The notes beneath the pieces were generated by a model, which worked only from the letters and a program-made list of their open reading frames with translations, was not told where the DNA came from and did no database searches. The translations under genes and the position numbers were made by a program. 64,000 nt of DNA from Circinella minor. Taxonomy: Eukaryota > Mucoromycota > Mucoromycetes > Mucorales > Lichtheimiaceae. Shown piece after piece: positions 22,075 through 35,230 of this stretch. Every line of letters starts with the position of its first letter. Within the stretch, counting starts at the first letter, position 1. The stretch is from assembly GCA_016758965.1 (NCBI GenBank), contig JAEPRB010000088.1, positions 17,469-81,468 of the forward strand. Direction: 5' to 3'.

Positions 22075-22489
22075 ATTTTCATTTTTATATTTTGTGTCAT
22101 TTCACTCTCTTCGCATCTATTGTAAATGTTTTCCTTTCTATTTTTTTTTTTGCATACGTATAATTTAATATCAATTCCCTCTCTTACTAAAAAAAAATAT
22201 CTTTCTAAATCCTCCCCCCCCACTCGTATAATTATGTATTGTAGTATTTATCTAACTTGTATTATTATTTATTATTATTATTATTATTAAAAAGCTTTTC
22301 TTTAAATAGAAAATTATATTTATATTATTAATATATATTTGATTTATACATGATCCCAGGTATTTTATATTTATTTTTGTACGTAAATCCATCATACTGT
22401 AAATAAAGTTCACCATAAAACAAATAGGTATATTGAGAGTCGTATATTACATTATAAATAATTACGGACTAAGAAACTATTTTTTATTT
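22075..22489. other. Convergent 3' flanks of FET3 and the WD40 gene
   Basis: T-rich and TTA-repeat sequence between two converging genes. It presumably carries both polyadenylation regions, but I see no unambiguous signal. Confidence 0.4.
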
Positions 22490-25400
22490 TTATTTTTTTT
22501 GTTTCTGACCAAATCTTGATGAAAAAGAAAGACGTGAAAGTGGATGGCTGTGTTTTTTACTACTATGATTATTTGATGACTCTTGTCCTTTTCCTCCTCC
22601 CAAAGTGGATAATGAAATAGATGATACACGACTACGTTGATTATTACTTTTAGTATAAATACTGCTACTACTACTTGCATGATCATCATTATTATCATAT
22701 GTCCCAGAATCAATTCGCCATACTTTAATACAACCTTTTTCGTTTGCAGATACAATAATTTGTCCTTCTGAGTAGGGATACTCTAATCTTGCTTTAAGTG
22801 TTTGTAGATCATTTTCTGGAATGGATTGCATTGAATAAGATGTTCGTACAGTTGTATTATTATCATTATTGACAGTAAATATGGGTTGTGTATTACTATT
22901 ATTATCCTGTAGCTCTGTTGTATCAATATTATTTACATCAATATCATTGTTTTGTTTATCATCAAAATGTAAAGTATTTCGATACACATAAGGTATGGGT
23001 GTATAATTGTATATAATATCTTCACCAGTAGCTGCTAATTGTTGTCTTGTTTTTGTTGGTGCAAATATAGCACATGTAACAATACCCTGATGTCCAGTGA
23101 AATAATAATTTGTGCTGGGAATAGGGTAGTGATGATGATCATGATGTTGATCTCCTCCTTCTCCTCCTCCTCCTCGATATACATTTCGATGAACCCAAGA
23201 TGAAAAACTTTTTCTATCATTCATTCCACGTCGACTGTTATTGTTGTTGCTGGGATCATGCTGTGAAGAATCGACAATATCACTGACTGTACTATTATTA
23301 CTCATTGGCTCTGGAAACTGGGTAATTAACTGACCCAGTGACGCTTCTGATCTTGAGTTACATTTATTCATACAAAGGGTTTCATGAGGATCTGTGGACC
23401 AAATATGAATTCTACCTTTATCCGATCCGCAAACAATCAATTGACCATCATCACTATGAAAGGAATAATTTTAACATGACTTGTTCATTTATAATTTGTA
23501 ATAATAATAGTATATATAAAATAGAAAATGATCATTTTACCTGAATGAAGCTTGGATTTGAGTTGATTCGTTTTCAGCACCTTTATACTTGAAAATAATC
23601 TTTTGATCTCGGATACTGTACAGACGCACCATCGAGTCGTTACTAGTTACAAGAATTTTATCATTGTCACAAGGTAACCCAGGAACAGTTTGAATACCTG
23701 TAATTTTACGACCTCGTTTGTTGGATCCTTCTTTTTTTACTGAAAACTGAGATATATATTTCATATCATTCGTATCAAAAAGAAATATTTGGCCATCATA
23801 CGTTCCTGCACAAATCATTTTTCCATCGGCAGTAAAATTGACTGCAGTTATAATATTGTTATCGGGTGGATTATTCCATTGTAATACTGATTTTTTAGGA
23901 ACACTCCAAAGACGTACTTTTCCATCAGCTGATCCAGATAAAAATAATCTATCGTCCTATGAAAAATGATGAAGAAGAAAGAAAAACAAAGAAATCAGTT
24001 TTTTCATTCGTATCTTTTATATTATTAGTGTAGTAGAATAGCTATGTATTTAACTCACAAAAGGATGGAATGCAACACTTGTTACAAAATCAACATGTTT
24101 AAAAACACAAAGGCAATTTTGAACTGATATATTCCATAACCTAATAAATATAAATATAAATATTTTGATTCATTTATTATCAGTTTTAAAATAAACAAGT
24201 TTTTTTTATATATTAATTTAAAGCAACACATATATAGACTTACATGACAGTATTATCCATAGAGCTTGAAAGTAAAAAGTTTTTCTATATGATATACAAT
24301 TAAAATAATCTAGTTTTTTTCGATTTTATTTTTTCTGTAATGTGTGTGTGTTTTTTTACCTTTGACCAACAAAGATCTAATATATCAGCTGTATGACCTC
24401 GAAATATACGTATAGGTTCTTGTTCGAAAATATGTATAGAATGACCTGAAAATTCATTGTTTTGTTGTTCTTCTGATTCATTTGAAACTGATTGACGTTG
24501 TTTGTGTTTTGGATGTAACGTGTTATGATTGCCATCACGAGTATAACAACAGTCCTTTATTTTCCATACTCGAATAACACAATTTTGTCCTCCTGCTGCC
24601 ATATATTGACCATCTTGACTGAATTTCATGGACCAAATAGCACCAGGACCAGGATCACCATTTTCAGTATCCATATAAGGACCTCCTCTTTGTTGTTGAT
24701 CAAGAGAAGTATCTGATACTATTTCTTTTGATCGCATTCGAATATGATCACAATAATTATAATGTTTTTTTGTTACGCGTGCATCGTTCTGATTAGTATA
24801 TTGATTGACATTTAACGTTTGTGCTTCAATTATCCTTCCGAAATCTTTTCCATGCTGTCGTCGTGCTTTTGATCTCAACTGAATAGAAAAAAATCAAAAC
24901 TATTATTATGATTATTATTGTAAAAAAAGAAATCTCAAGTGACTTGATATTCAATAATATACCTTGACATAACGACCTCCGTGAGGTGTAGGTGCATTAT
25001 TCGTTACTAAGGATACTCTTCTTGATGTATTACAATCAAGTAGTTGTGGGTAACGAGATAGACTACTGCGATGACGATATTTTACATCCGATGAAGATGT
25101 TGAAGATATTGATGATTCTGTATCTATTTCATTTTCTTCTTCTTGTTCATCATGATCAATAAGTTGTTGTTTCTTATTCTTTTTGATTTCATCCGTATTA
25201 TGACGATAGTTCTTATTACCACGAATTTTCAAACGATCCATTTTTGCAAGAATACCTCCTTTAATCGCCTTTCTGAAACATAAATTTACCAAAGGAAATT
25301 TAAGTTATTATTGTCACAATTCTGTATAATGTATTTACTCGATTCCCTGTTCCCCCCGTCTCTACCTCCCTTACATTTTACTCTTTTTTACTTGATGAGC

Positions 25401-26018
25401 GACTTGTTGTTGTTGTTGCTGCTGTTGAAAAGTATCATCATTGTGATTAGTTGATCTATCACCAGTACCAGACATAGTACTTTGTTCATTCTTAACACTA
25501 GGTTCTTTATAAATATACATTGGAGGTTGAACACCTTCAGGACGTCGATATTGTTGTAATTTTTTTTTCTTTCCTTCTGCTATAACTGTTCTTTTGATAA
25601 TATCATTTGATACAGGATCAATAGCAGCACGACTACTATTAGTTGAACAGCTGGCATTGTTATTGTTGTTAGAATGATTGGATTCAGGTTCTATATTATA
25701 AGAACGTTTACTCGTTGTTTTATCGTCAACTATTACAAACGAACCATGATTATTTTAATAATAATAACAATAATAAAGCACAGTTAGTTGTTTGTTGACC
25801 ACGTATAACTTATCTATATAAAATAGAGAATAACATTGTATATATGGCTGCATGTATATATTACCCGTATTTTGATTTACGTTAGTTTCTGGGAAATGAC
25901 GCGATTCAGTAACAATACTAGAAGTTGATGTAGGTGATGGTCTTGAAGATTGAGAAGTTTTTATAGATAAAGTTTCAGGAGCATCATAAAAGTTATCGTC
26001 AGAGCTAAACAGGCTCAT
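22490..26018 (-). CDS. WD40-repeat protein, WDR44/Dgr2-like
   Basis: Eight exons (26018-25865, 25729-25375, 25272-24963, 24878-24360, 24284-24244, 24140-24059, 23956-23541, 23453-22490) give 946 residues. The first 340 residues are low-complexity and Ser/Asn/Gln-rich with basic patches. A WD40 propeller starts near residue 350 with GPGAIWSMKFSQDGQYMAAG and continues with GHTADILDLCWS, SSSMDNTVMLWN, SGSADGKVRLWS, AGTYDGQIFLFD, TSNDSMVRLYS, CGSDKGRIHIWS and SANEKGCIKVWR, with long insertions before the last blade. The opening 'G-P-x-A-I-W-x-M-K-F-S' block and the long N-terminus are typical of the WDR44/yeast Dgr2 group (vesicle traffic or Rab11-related in animals, poorly known in fungi). The start ATG at 26018 is the first in frame. 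An upstream GTG is not credible in a eukaryote. Confidence 0.88.
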
Positions 26019-26324
26019 TAATGAAAAAGGAAAAAAAGAGAAAGACACGATTCATTGTAATATAATATTAAAAAAAAAACTCGTTTCTTTTTTTTTTTTT
26101 TTTTTTTTTTTTGGGTCAGTCTTAAAAATATGCATGCATAATAGGTGAAAAGAATAAAAAAAAAATAAGGGGGAGTGGGGGAATAATACAAAAGAACCAG
26201 TAACCTGTAACGTCAAGTTTCAAAAATAGAATCCAGCTTTTTAGTTTCCTTCTATTTTCATATATAAATATACATATAATATATAATATCTTTTTTATTA
26301 TTATCGCTTGAATTTACTATTATT
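26019..26324. other. Divergent promoter of the WD40 and HECT genes
   Basis: 306 bp between two start codons. It contains a run of more than 20 T (about 26089-26113) and a purine-rich patch (about 26160-26182), a likely nucleosome-depleted shared promoter. No specific factor site stands out. Confidence 0.4.
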
Positions 26325-29300
26325 ATGACCAATAAATCTCATGGTATTATTATTATAAGAAACACTTTTATTTTTAGTTCAATAAATTCGTTTGGAGTTA
26401 CTTATTTATTATTTCTTTCTTTCTTGACTCAGTCTATATAAACTATGATATTGTACAAACTTTACGATCAAAGTGTGAAGAAGCAAACGATTGGTCCTCA
26501 CTTGTCAATCGATTATTTTTAGCATTTGGAAATATTCATTTTTTATCTCATAGTTTTCTTCAGGTATCAATTTATAAAAAAACGACTTGGTTTATTTCAA
26601 AAACAGAGAGCGTTTGTTGAAACAACCTTTTATTTTCTCTTATTGTTTAAATCTAATCTATATCTATTCAGAAAAAACCGATCAATCTTGGATGTCCAGT
26701 AGAAAAACAACAAGTTCAACAAACATTTGAAATTATCAAAACTCAAGTATGATTTCAATTCCTTTTAATTCAACTTATATATATATATCAAAACTACCAT
26801 AATAATAATTCTTTGTCTTTCAGCTTTCTCAAGAAGTACTTATACAATTAGCAGGAATAGCTCAAGAAGCTTTAAGATATAGTGTCCGTAATAATGAAGA
26901 GATAACACCGGAGCTTCTGAGTTCTATAGTAATTCTATTTCAGGTAAACTATGCTCAATTTTTTAAAAAAAATGAGAGAGGACTTGGGATTTCTAAACAC
27001 GAGCAATAATTCTTCAAAACCCAAATTATTATTTTAGTGCCCACAATTCATTGATGCACAATGGCAACATACTTTACTACCTGATCTATGTGAAGTTATT
27101 GCTTCTATGTCACATACAATGCAAGATTTACTTGTAAAATATCTTATTGAACCTGTACCTCATTCAGAACAATTATCTGAAACTTTATTTATATCCTTAC
27201 TGGATACATTTCATCAACTCATACGGATACGATTAGTTGGTAGATCACCCAAGGATAAAAAGGTATCTCCCTATCAAGATTCACCTGTTATCAATGCTAC
27301 GAAATGTATAGCTATATTATGTAAGTTAATTATAGACTAATATATAAATATATGTGGATTTAATGTATTTAATTTATACCTATAGATCGATTAAATGAAC
27401 AAAAGAATTTTGTTTCCTATACATCATTTTATAATGATGCAATTAATGATAATTTGGAAATAAAAATCGATATTCCAAATTATAAAGAACGTAAAGGGTA
27501 GGTGTCTATACTGTGTTTTTTTTTGACAATAAAATGATGTTTTATATGAAAAAAGGGAGGGGAGTGAGTGAAATTAATCAAAAGGATTTGTTTTTTTTTG
27601 TAGCTTCTCGTTCTGTGATTTCCCATTTGTTTTGAATCCAACTGCGAAAGCTGATATTCTTAAAGTAGAAAGTGTGTTTCAGATGCGTCATGAATTACAA
27701 GATGCATTCTTTCGTGCTTTATTTGAAGGTAATTTATTTATATCTTCTTCACTCGTAAATTCATATTAATATATATATAATAGGAGTAAATAGTCCTTAT
27801 TTAGTACTTGGTATTCGACGTGATCATATTGTTTCCGATACTTTACATCAAGTAAGCTACTGTTTATTTCTTTTACTAACCCAATAAACTATAATAATCA
27901 TCATCTTGCTAACTGACTCTCTTTACATATTTATATATAGCTTGAACAAAAAACAATTCATGATTTGAAAAAACAATTAAGGGTTCAATTTGTTGGTGAA
28001 GAAGGTGTAGATGAAGGAGGCGTTCAAAAAGAATTCTTTCAATTGGTCATTCGTGAATTATTTGATCCCAAATATGGTAACGCTCCTTCATATCATCACA
28101 ATTTAGTTAGAAAGCAAAAAAAAAAAAAGAATACTTAATAAGGTACATATATTTATTAGGGATGTTCAAGATGAATGAAGAATCACGTCTTTATTGGTTC
28201 ACACCTAATCCGGCTCAAGATAGAGATAGTACAGCAGAATTTAGATTAGCTGGTTTATTACTCGGTTTGGCAGTATATAATAGTGTGATTCTTGATCTTC
28301 ATTTACCTTTGGCATTATATAAAAAATTGATGGGAATTGAAGTTGGAATACCTGAACTAAAACAATTGGATCCGGTAAATAATACATATGCACACACACA
28401 TATATAAATGCATTATATCATTCGAATAATTAAATATGATTGGAGGGTCGTTGCTAAGTATATTTTTTATTTTTATTTTTATTTTATTGGTAACTTAGCA
28501 ACTAGGACGTAATCTTGAAAAATTATTAACATTTCAAGGAGATGTACAAGCTGAATTCGATCAACCTTTTCAAGTTGATCTAGAGTCATTTGGTCAAATA
28601 TATACCTCAGATTTAAAACCTATGGGATCTAATATACATTTGACAAATGATAATCGGCATGGTAAGATAGTATAATTACATTATATATATATGAGATATT
28701 AATACAATGATATATATTCTACGTAGAATTTGTTGATCTATACGCCAAATTTGTTTTAAATCAATCAATACAAAAAGAATTTGAAGCATTTCGTGAAGGT
28801 TTTGAATTATTATGTCAAGATAATGCTATTAATGTAATAACATTAACCTTTTTTTTTAACTCTACATTCTAAGTTGATATAAAAAAAAGGCGGGGGTTCT
28901 TATCTTTTTATCTTTTTCATTTTTAATAGATATTTAGACCTGAAGAAATTGAACAACTCATTTGCGGAAGTTCAGATTTAGACTTTGAAGCATTAGAAAG
29001 ATCTACAGTATATGATGGTGGCTGGACTAAAGATTCATCTATAATTAGGTATCACAAAGAGCAATCTTTTTTTTCTCACCTTATTCAATGGATGTTTTAT
29101 CACTCATATCTATAAAATTTATCATTTTTATAGACATTTTTGGGAAATTGTACACGAATTTACATATGAAGAAAAGAAAAAGTTACTTTTTTTTGCTACT
29201 GGATCTGATAGAGTAAGTTTTTATTATTATTATTATTATTGTTATTATTATTGTTAAAAGAGAGAGAGAGAGAGAGAGAGAATAAATGAAGTAAGGATGT

Positions 29301-29512
29301 GTATTTATGTGTCTTTCAAATAATAGGCTCCAATAGGTGGATTAAGTAAACTTCAGTTTGTGATTGCTAAAAATGGACCCGACTCTGACAGATTACCTAC
29401 TTCACATACTTGTTATAATGTACTTCTTCTTTGTGAATATAATAGTAAAGAAAAGTTACGTGAAAGGTTATTAACTAGTATAAGTAATGCTGAAGGTTTT
29501 GGTATGATTTAA
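26325..29512 (+). CDS. HECT-type E3 ubiquitin ligase, Hul4/HECTD2-like
   Basis: Fifteen exons join in frame to 645 residues: 26325-26343, 26433-26563, 26672-26746, 26824-26943, 27038-27320, 27386-27497, 27604-27728, 27784-27851, 27941-28076, 28160-28374, 28499-28661, 28727-28833, 28930-29048, 29134-29212, 29327-29512. The C-terminal half is a complete HECT domain: [22 protein letters not shown] (N-lobe entry), WFTPNP, LGLAVYN, and C-lobe [17 protein letters not shown] followed by the catalytic Cys613 in [13 protein letters not shown], 32 residues from the end. The N-terminal half is helical and resembles the UBE3A/HECTD2/Hul4 group, with no C2 or WW domains. The 19-bp first exon is the least certain part: it is supported only by ATG, donor and phase. 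The enzyme transfers ubiquitin through a cysteine thioester; the substrate is unknown. Confidence 0.93.
29256..29281. repeat. AG dinucleotide microsatellite in the last HECT intron
   Basis: About eleven AG repeats follow a TTA/TTG trinucleotide tract inside intron 14 of the HECT gene. Confidence 0.85.
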
Positions 29513-31183
29513 AAACCTTTTTGTATTATTTATACTTTTTATTTTCCCATCTCCTCCATTTATTATTATTAGTATACTTTATTTTTGTTATGCAATTACA
29601 TTCATCATATACACATTTTTTCCTTTTATTATCTAACATAACTACCTGATACCACACTACTTGTCCATTATTACAATTTTATCATAATATGATATAGACA
29701 CAATACATAAATACAGTAATATTATTTTAGCATCCGATATAAGATATTGGGCTGAGGTAAAATAGTTGTAAGCACGATATAAGAAAAGAAAGATATATTT
29801 TTGTTAATAAGCTTTATATATTTTATACAAATAAAACGTCATGTCATAGATATTTACTTTTATAGAATCTTTGGAATATAAAAAGAAAACATTTAATGTG
29901 TAACCTTTAAGAATAAACAACCTTTTTTTTAACGTAGATCAATTTTTTTTGTTTTTTTTTTCGCATATATCAACTTGATCAATTAAATTTTTTGGATAAT
30001 TCATTTATTTAATATAAAATAACTTTTTTTTTTTCAGTTATAATAATTTTATTTCTTCTAATACTTTTGTACACATCCACTTAGCACCCTGGTCAAAAAA
30101 AAAAAAAAAAAAATCTCATATGATGGGAAAATAAAAAAAAAAAAAAGCGGGATACAAAAATATATGAAATTGTAACCTGCACGTTTAACAAAATTAGAAT
30201 TTTATGCTTTATTTTAGTATTTTAACACGTTCTTTTTTTATGATTGTTACTCAAGAAAATCATTTTCTTTATACAGATAGTGTCCTATCAAATGGAGATT
30301 CATAAAAATATAAGCGTGTAAAAAAAAAAGAAAAAAAAATAGTTTAAAATATATTTAATAATTTTATGTAAAATATATATACGTATAAAAAAAAAAGATA
30401 TATAAAAATATATATTAATTATTCTTTTAATGGTTATGAATACGTTATTCATTAATGAAAAAAAAACCTATTCTGAGAAACGATCTACTGTTACACGAGA
30501 TATTTTTAAAGAATCACAGTTTTTTTATTTTATTTTATTTAAAATAAAAAGGTTGTGGAGACTTTAGATTGAAAAGCATTATCTTTCTTTTATATTCTGA
30601 ATAAAAGAGAAAGTATTTATTGTCATATAAATAAATCATTATTTCGTATATCAACTTAAACACATCCGTCTTAACTTTACTTTTTTTTTTTTTTTGTTGA
30701 TCCACTCACATACCCTCTCCTTCTTCTTCTTCTTCCCCTCCCCCAAGTTTTTTATTTATTTACTTACTTCAATAGACTGATATACCTCTTTAGGCTTAAC
30801 ATCCCGCTCAAATAAGTAGAAAATGACTTAGTACGTTTGAGCGCTTTTAATATCTGTACTTCAATTTCAGTGGCTAACATAATAAAGAAATTCAAACCTT
30901 GTGTACTATATTATTTTATTAACAATTGTGTAAAAAAAGTTGGAATTAGACTAAACGATTTCACTCTCTTCTCCGTTCATTACACACTTTTTCTTTCTTT
31001 CTTTCTTCTCTTCTAATACAACTTACAAACCGATAAACACATTTTTTTTTTCGGTTCTCTCATCCTCTTCTTTTTCTCTTTCCCTTTATACATTCTTTTC
31101 TTTCTTTTTTCTCCCCCTTTCCTTTCGTTTTTCTCTCTCTCCCTCTCTCTCCCTCGCTCTCTCTATATATTTATATAATTTAG
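29513..31183. other. 1.7-kb intergenic region
   Basis: AT-rich sequence with many A and T homopolymers and no supported gene. From about 30660 to 31170 it becomes strikingly pyrimidine-rich (CTT/CT runs) immediately upstream of the next start codon, typical of a strong fungal promoter and 5' leader. Confidence 0.5.
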
Positions 31184-34100
31184 ATGGCAAATAACGCGCG
31201 TATTCGATCAACACGAGGGCAACGACGATTATTTAACATTATATTACTTTTTATTTGCTTTTCAATGGTTTTTAACGTTGTCTTAGCAGGTTAGAAACGA
31301 TCATCTTATTCGAATTATCAACAAAACAACCATATTCACATAAACAATTAGAAATACCTTCCCCCCTTCCTTTCTATCCTACGAAATACAACTATACAAT
31401 TTTAATTTTTATTTTAATATATTCATACTTACGTATCTATAAAAAAAAACAAAAATTGTTTTTATTTTTATTTTTTTATGTTTTTATATTGTTTTGATTC
31501 GACCCATATAAAAGGTCAAGACTCTGATAGTTCATCATTAGTTGCTGATAACTTTGGATCGGGTTTACTTCGACGTGGGCCACCTGGTGAAGGTGAAGAT
31601 GGTGTTACTGATGGTGGTAAATTAACCTTAAAAAAAAAAGGAATAACTACCTATAAATTTTATAATTTGCGCTAACCGAATTTTTTTTAAAATTAAAATG
31701 CTTATAATTTAATAGGTTTTGGTGATAACAGTGGCGATACTGATTCAGGTGGTGGAAACGACTCATCACAATCAAAAGAAGATCCTTCTATTTCTGATAA
31801 CGACGCTGGTGCCGATGATTCCAATAACGATAATTCATCATCGGGTGAAAACGACGATACTAGTAACCAAAACGATAACAACGATCAACAAGGCAAAGAT
31901 TCTGACTTTGTAGATGGCGGTGACGATGAAAAAGACTCTTCCGATGACTTTGATCCACCAGTCGATGATGAGAGCGGTAACGATAATAGTGATGACGACC
32001 TTGTAGATGGCGGTGACGATGAGGAAGACTCTTCTGATAAATCTGATCCATCATTAGGTGATGATGACAATGAAGATAATGGTGATAACAACCTTGTAGA
32101 TGGCGGTGACGATGAGGAAGACTCTTCTGATAAATCTGATCCATCATTAGGTGATGACGACAATGAAGATAATGGTGATAACAACCTTGGAAGTGGTGCT
32201 GACGATGAGGAAGATTCTTCTAATAAATCTGATCCATCATTAGGTGATGACGACAATGAAGATAATGGTGATAACCTTGGAAGTGGTGCTGACGATGAGG
32301 AAGATTCTTCTAATAAATCTGATCCATCATTAGGTGATGACGACAATGAAGATAATGGTGATAACAACCTTGGAAGTGGTACTGACGATGAAGAAGATTC
32401 TTCTGATAAATCTGATCCATCATTAGGTGATGATGACAATGATGACGGCAACGAAGATAATGGTAATGAAGACCTTGGAAGTGGTGCTGACGATGAAAAA
32501 GGCTATTCCGATAAATCTGATCCATCATTAGGTAATGATAGCGGTAACGATAATGGCGATGACGACCTTGTAGATGGTGGTGACGATCAAAAAGACTCTT
32601 CTAATGACACTGATCCATCATTAGGTGATGGCAGCAGTAAAGATAATAGTGATTCTGGTTCCGATGGTAATAAAAACAACCATGATAATGCTTACGACTC
32701 TGGCAATGGTAACAAAAACGACGACAACCAAGGTTCAGGAAAGGGTGATGAATATAATGATATCCAAGGACCTAAAGATCCCGATGAATATGACGATAGA
32801 AAAGGTCCCAAAGACACCGATGAATATGATGATAGCAAAGGTCCCAAAGACACCGATGAATATGATGATAGCAAAGGTCCCAAAGACACCGATGAATATG
32901 ATGATAGTAAAGGTCCTAAGGATACCGATGAATATAATGATATTAAAGGTCCTAAGGATACCGATGAATATGATGATAGTAAAGGTCCTAAGGATACTGA
33001 TGAATATGATGATAGTAAAGGTCCGAAGGATACTGATGAATATGATGATAACTACGGACCCGGAAAGGGCGATGAACACGACGATAGCCACGGACCAGGA
33101 AAGGGCGATGAACACGATGATAGTCACGGACCAGGAAAGGGTGACGACCACAATGATAACCACGGACCAGGAAAGGACGATGAACACGATGATAGCCACA
33201 AACCAGGAAAAGACGATGAATATGATGATGACGAAGGGCCAGGAAGTGGCAATGGTCATGGTCATGATAAAGACCATGGTAATGGTCATGACCATGATGG
33301 TAGTTTTCCTTCCGATGGTACTCCTTCCGAAAGTGCTGGTGATGGCTGGCCTAAACCAACTTACAGTTTCTCGTATTCGTACATAGATGATACAACAACA
33401 GCTACCATTCCCGGCGGTGAACCAACTGAATCAGCAGATTCCTCCGTGGAAGAACCAACTGTTGCTCCAACACCCACTGATGGTGATGACGGTTCAGGGG
33501 ATACAACAACCAGCAGTGGTTCTTTCTGGACATCAGACCTTACTGATTCTCCTGAGAGTACAACGACTACAACTGAAGAGCCAACCATTACGTCAACACC
33601 AGTAGAAGAAAGCTCAGCTATTACTACTACAGAAAAAGAAACCGAAACTACAGTTATTATTACTCCCAAGCCTGAACCAACCACCACCACTGAAGATGAA
33701 AAAGAAACCGAAACTACAGCTACTATTACTCCTAAGCCCGAACCAACCACCACCACTGAAGATGAAAAAGAAACTGAAACTACAGCTACTATTACTCCCA
33801 AGCCTGAACCAACCACCACCACTGAAGATGAAAAAGAAACTGAAACCACAGCTACTATTACTCCCAAGCCTGAACCAACCACCACCACTGAAGATGGAAA
33901 AGAGGAAACTACTACAACTACACATGGAGAAAAATTCACATCGAGTAAGACAGTACAAAGAATAGCAGCTCCATCAACAACTACTGAAGAAGATGAAGAA
34001 TCGACCACCGCACCCCTTACATCAACTGAACGAGAGCAACAAACTACAACACCCAATTTAGATGAACAAACAACAACACAACCTCCTGATACAACAACGG

Positions 34101-35230
34101 AAGCTCCACAAACGACAGAACCGCCCGTTACTACCGAAACCATGGCTGGACAAGAAGAAACGACAACAAACAATGTGGAAGAGTATGTACCTACTACAAC
34201 AAGTGAGGAAGTTGCTGCTTCGTTGACCAATAGTCGTACTTATACGGTCACTTCTTCTACTGCCACTCCTTCTCTTGTCCTGGGTCAAGGTGAATGTTCA
34301 TCTGATTCTCGTGCCGAGAATGGCGTTTGCCCTGTTCAAACTACTTATTGTAACGCTGCTAAGAAATCATGTGAGAATTTGATTTCTAACGGTGCTCAAT
34401 GTTATGAAGATTTCCAATGTTTCTCTTCTTACTGTATCAGTGGTGTTTGTGGAGAGCTTAATAGTTCTGCTGAATCCATGTCTGGTGGACAAATTGCTGG
34501 TGCTGTCGTTGGTTCTGTTGCTGGTGCTTTAATAATTGTTTTATTCTTTGCCTTTTTCCGCCGCAAACAAAAGGCTACTGCTATTCGTGAACAACATGAA
34601 CGACAACAGCAACAATTCCGTGATTTAGTTGATTCTGAAGCTCAAGAAGCTGCTGCTGCTTCTGAAAGTCCTCGTGGTTCTCGTTTTGCTCGTCTTTCCA
34701 AGTATAACTTCTTGGCTCAAGTTCTTACACCTACTGGTTCTGCTGCTCAACCTGAAATGCAACAACATAATAATCAAGCTCCATCAGGAAATGGTAATGA
34801 AGTCTATAATAGCTATGGTGGTTTAGTGGGTGGCATGGGTGGTTCTACCTCAGCTGCTCGTGACCCATCGTTAAATTCAAATGAAGAAAATCGCGAAACA
34901 ATGGATGACCAACACTTTTATGGTGTCATGGCAGCGCCAGGGCAAACAAATGGTAGTACACCTTCCCCTATACCACATCAAGATGCTGGCGCTATGCGGG
35001 AATCTGGTCAAGTACTTCCAATGGGTGATGGTAATATAAGACAAATGGCACACTATTCATATCAACCTCAGTTGAACCCAGGTCCAGTGGGCACAACACC
35101 TGTAGATGAAACAGATAATCCATTCCGTGATACGGTTGATCCATCTTCTTTCCAAGCTGCACAGAGTGCTGCTGCTGCTCATTATCAACAACAACCCACT
35201 ACCGAAGACAAACGTTACGATTTCTTTTAG
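31184..35230 (+). CDS. Mucin-like single-pass cell-surface protein with acidic repeats
   Basis: Three exons (31184-31289, 31515-31616, 31716-35230) give 1240 residues. Order: a signal sequence with a basic n-region and hydrophobic core ending VLA; an Asp/Ser/Asn-rich region with about seven copies of a 31-residue acidic repeat (about 31900-32630); about thirteen 12-residue repeats, first GPKDTDEYDDSK then GPGKGDEHDDSH types (about 32765-33240); a Thr/Ser-rich mucin region with four 22-residue repeats containing ITPKPEPTTTTEDEK (33637-33900); an eight-cysteine module (about 34294-34455, with GAQC...DFQC...SYC...GVC) resembling a disulphide knot; a transmembrane helix near residues 993-1017 followed by RRKQ; and a 220-residue Gln/Ser-rich cytosolic tail ending YDFF. 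It is probably a glycosylated wall or surface protein, either a sensor or an adhesin. I do not recognise a named orthologue. Long open frames on the opposite strand are by-products of the repeats. Confidence 0.87.
31900..33900 (+). repeat. Three consecutive in-frame coding minisatellites
   Basis: Unit lengths are about 93 bp (31 codons, about seven copies, with internal deletions in one copy), 36 bp (12 codons, about thirteen copies, drifting from EYDD to EHDD types), and 66 bp (22 codons, four nearly identical copies at 33637-33900). All units are multiples of three and keep the frame, so copy number can change without breaking the protein. Confidence 0.9.

Noticed and set aside
26019..26048. 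Upstream GTG-initiated extension of the WD40 protein
   Set aside because: GTG starts are not expected in fungal nuclear genes; the ATG at 26018 is the first in frame.
31885..32451. 188-codon minus-strand frame rich in Ser/Pro/Leu
   Set aside because: Antisense of the acidic Asp/Ser repeat region; no independent evidence.
32625..33386. 253-codon plus-strand frame rich in Met/Thr/Lys, overlapping the surface-protein gene
   Set aside because: Out-of-frame reading of the 12-codon repeats; the frame used by the gene continues through to the conserved Cys and membrane regions.
33361..34230. 289-codon open frame on the minus strand
   Set aside because: It is the mirror of the Thr/Glu-rich repeats of the surface-protein gene; its Val/Ser-rich translation follows from the repeat codons and the plus-strand gene has signal peptide, Cys module and membrane helix.
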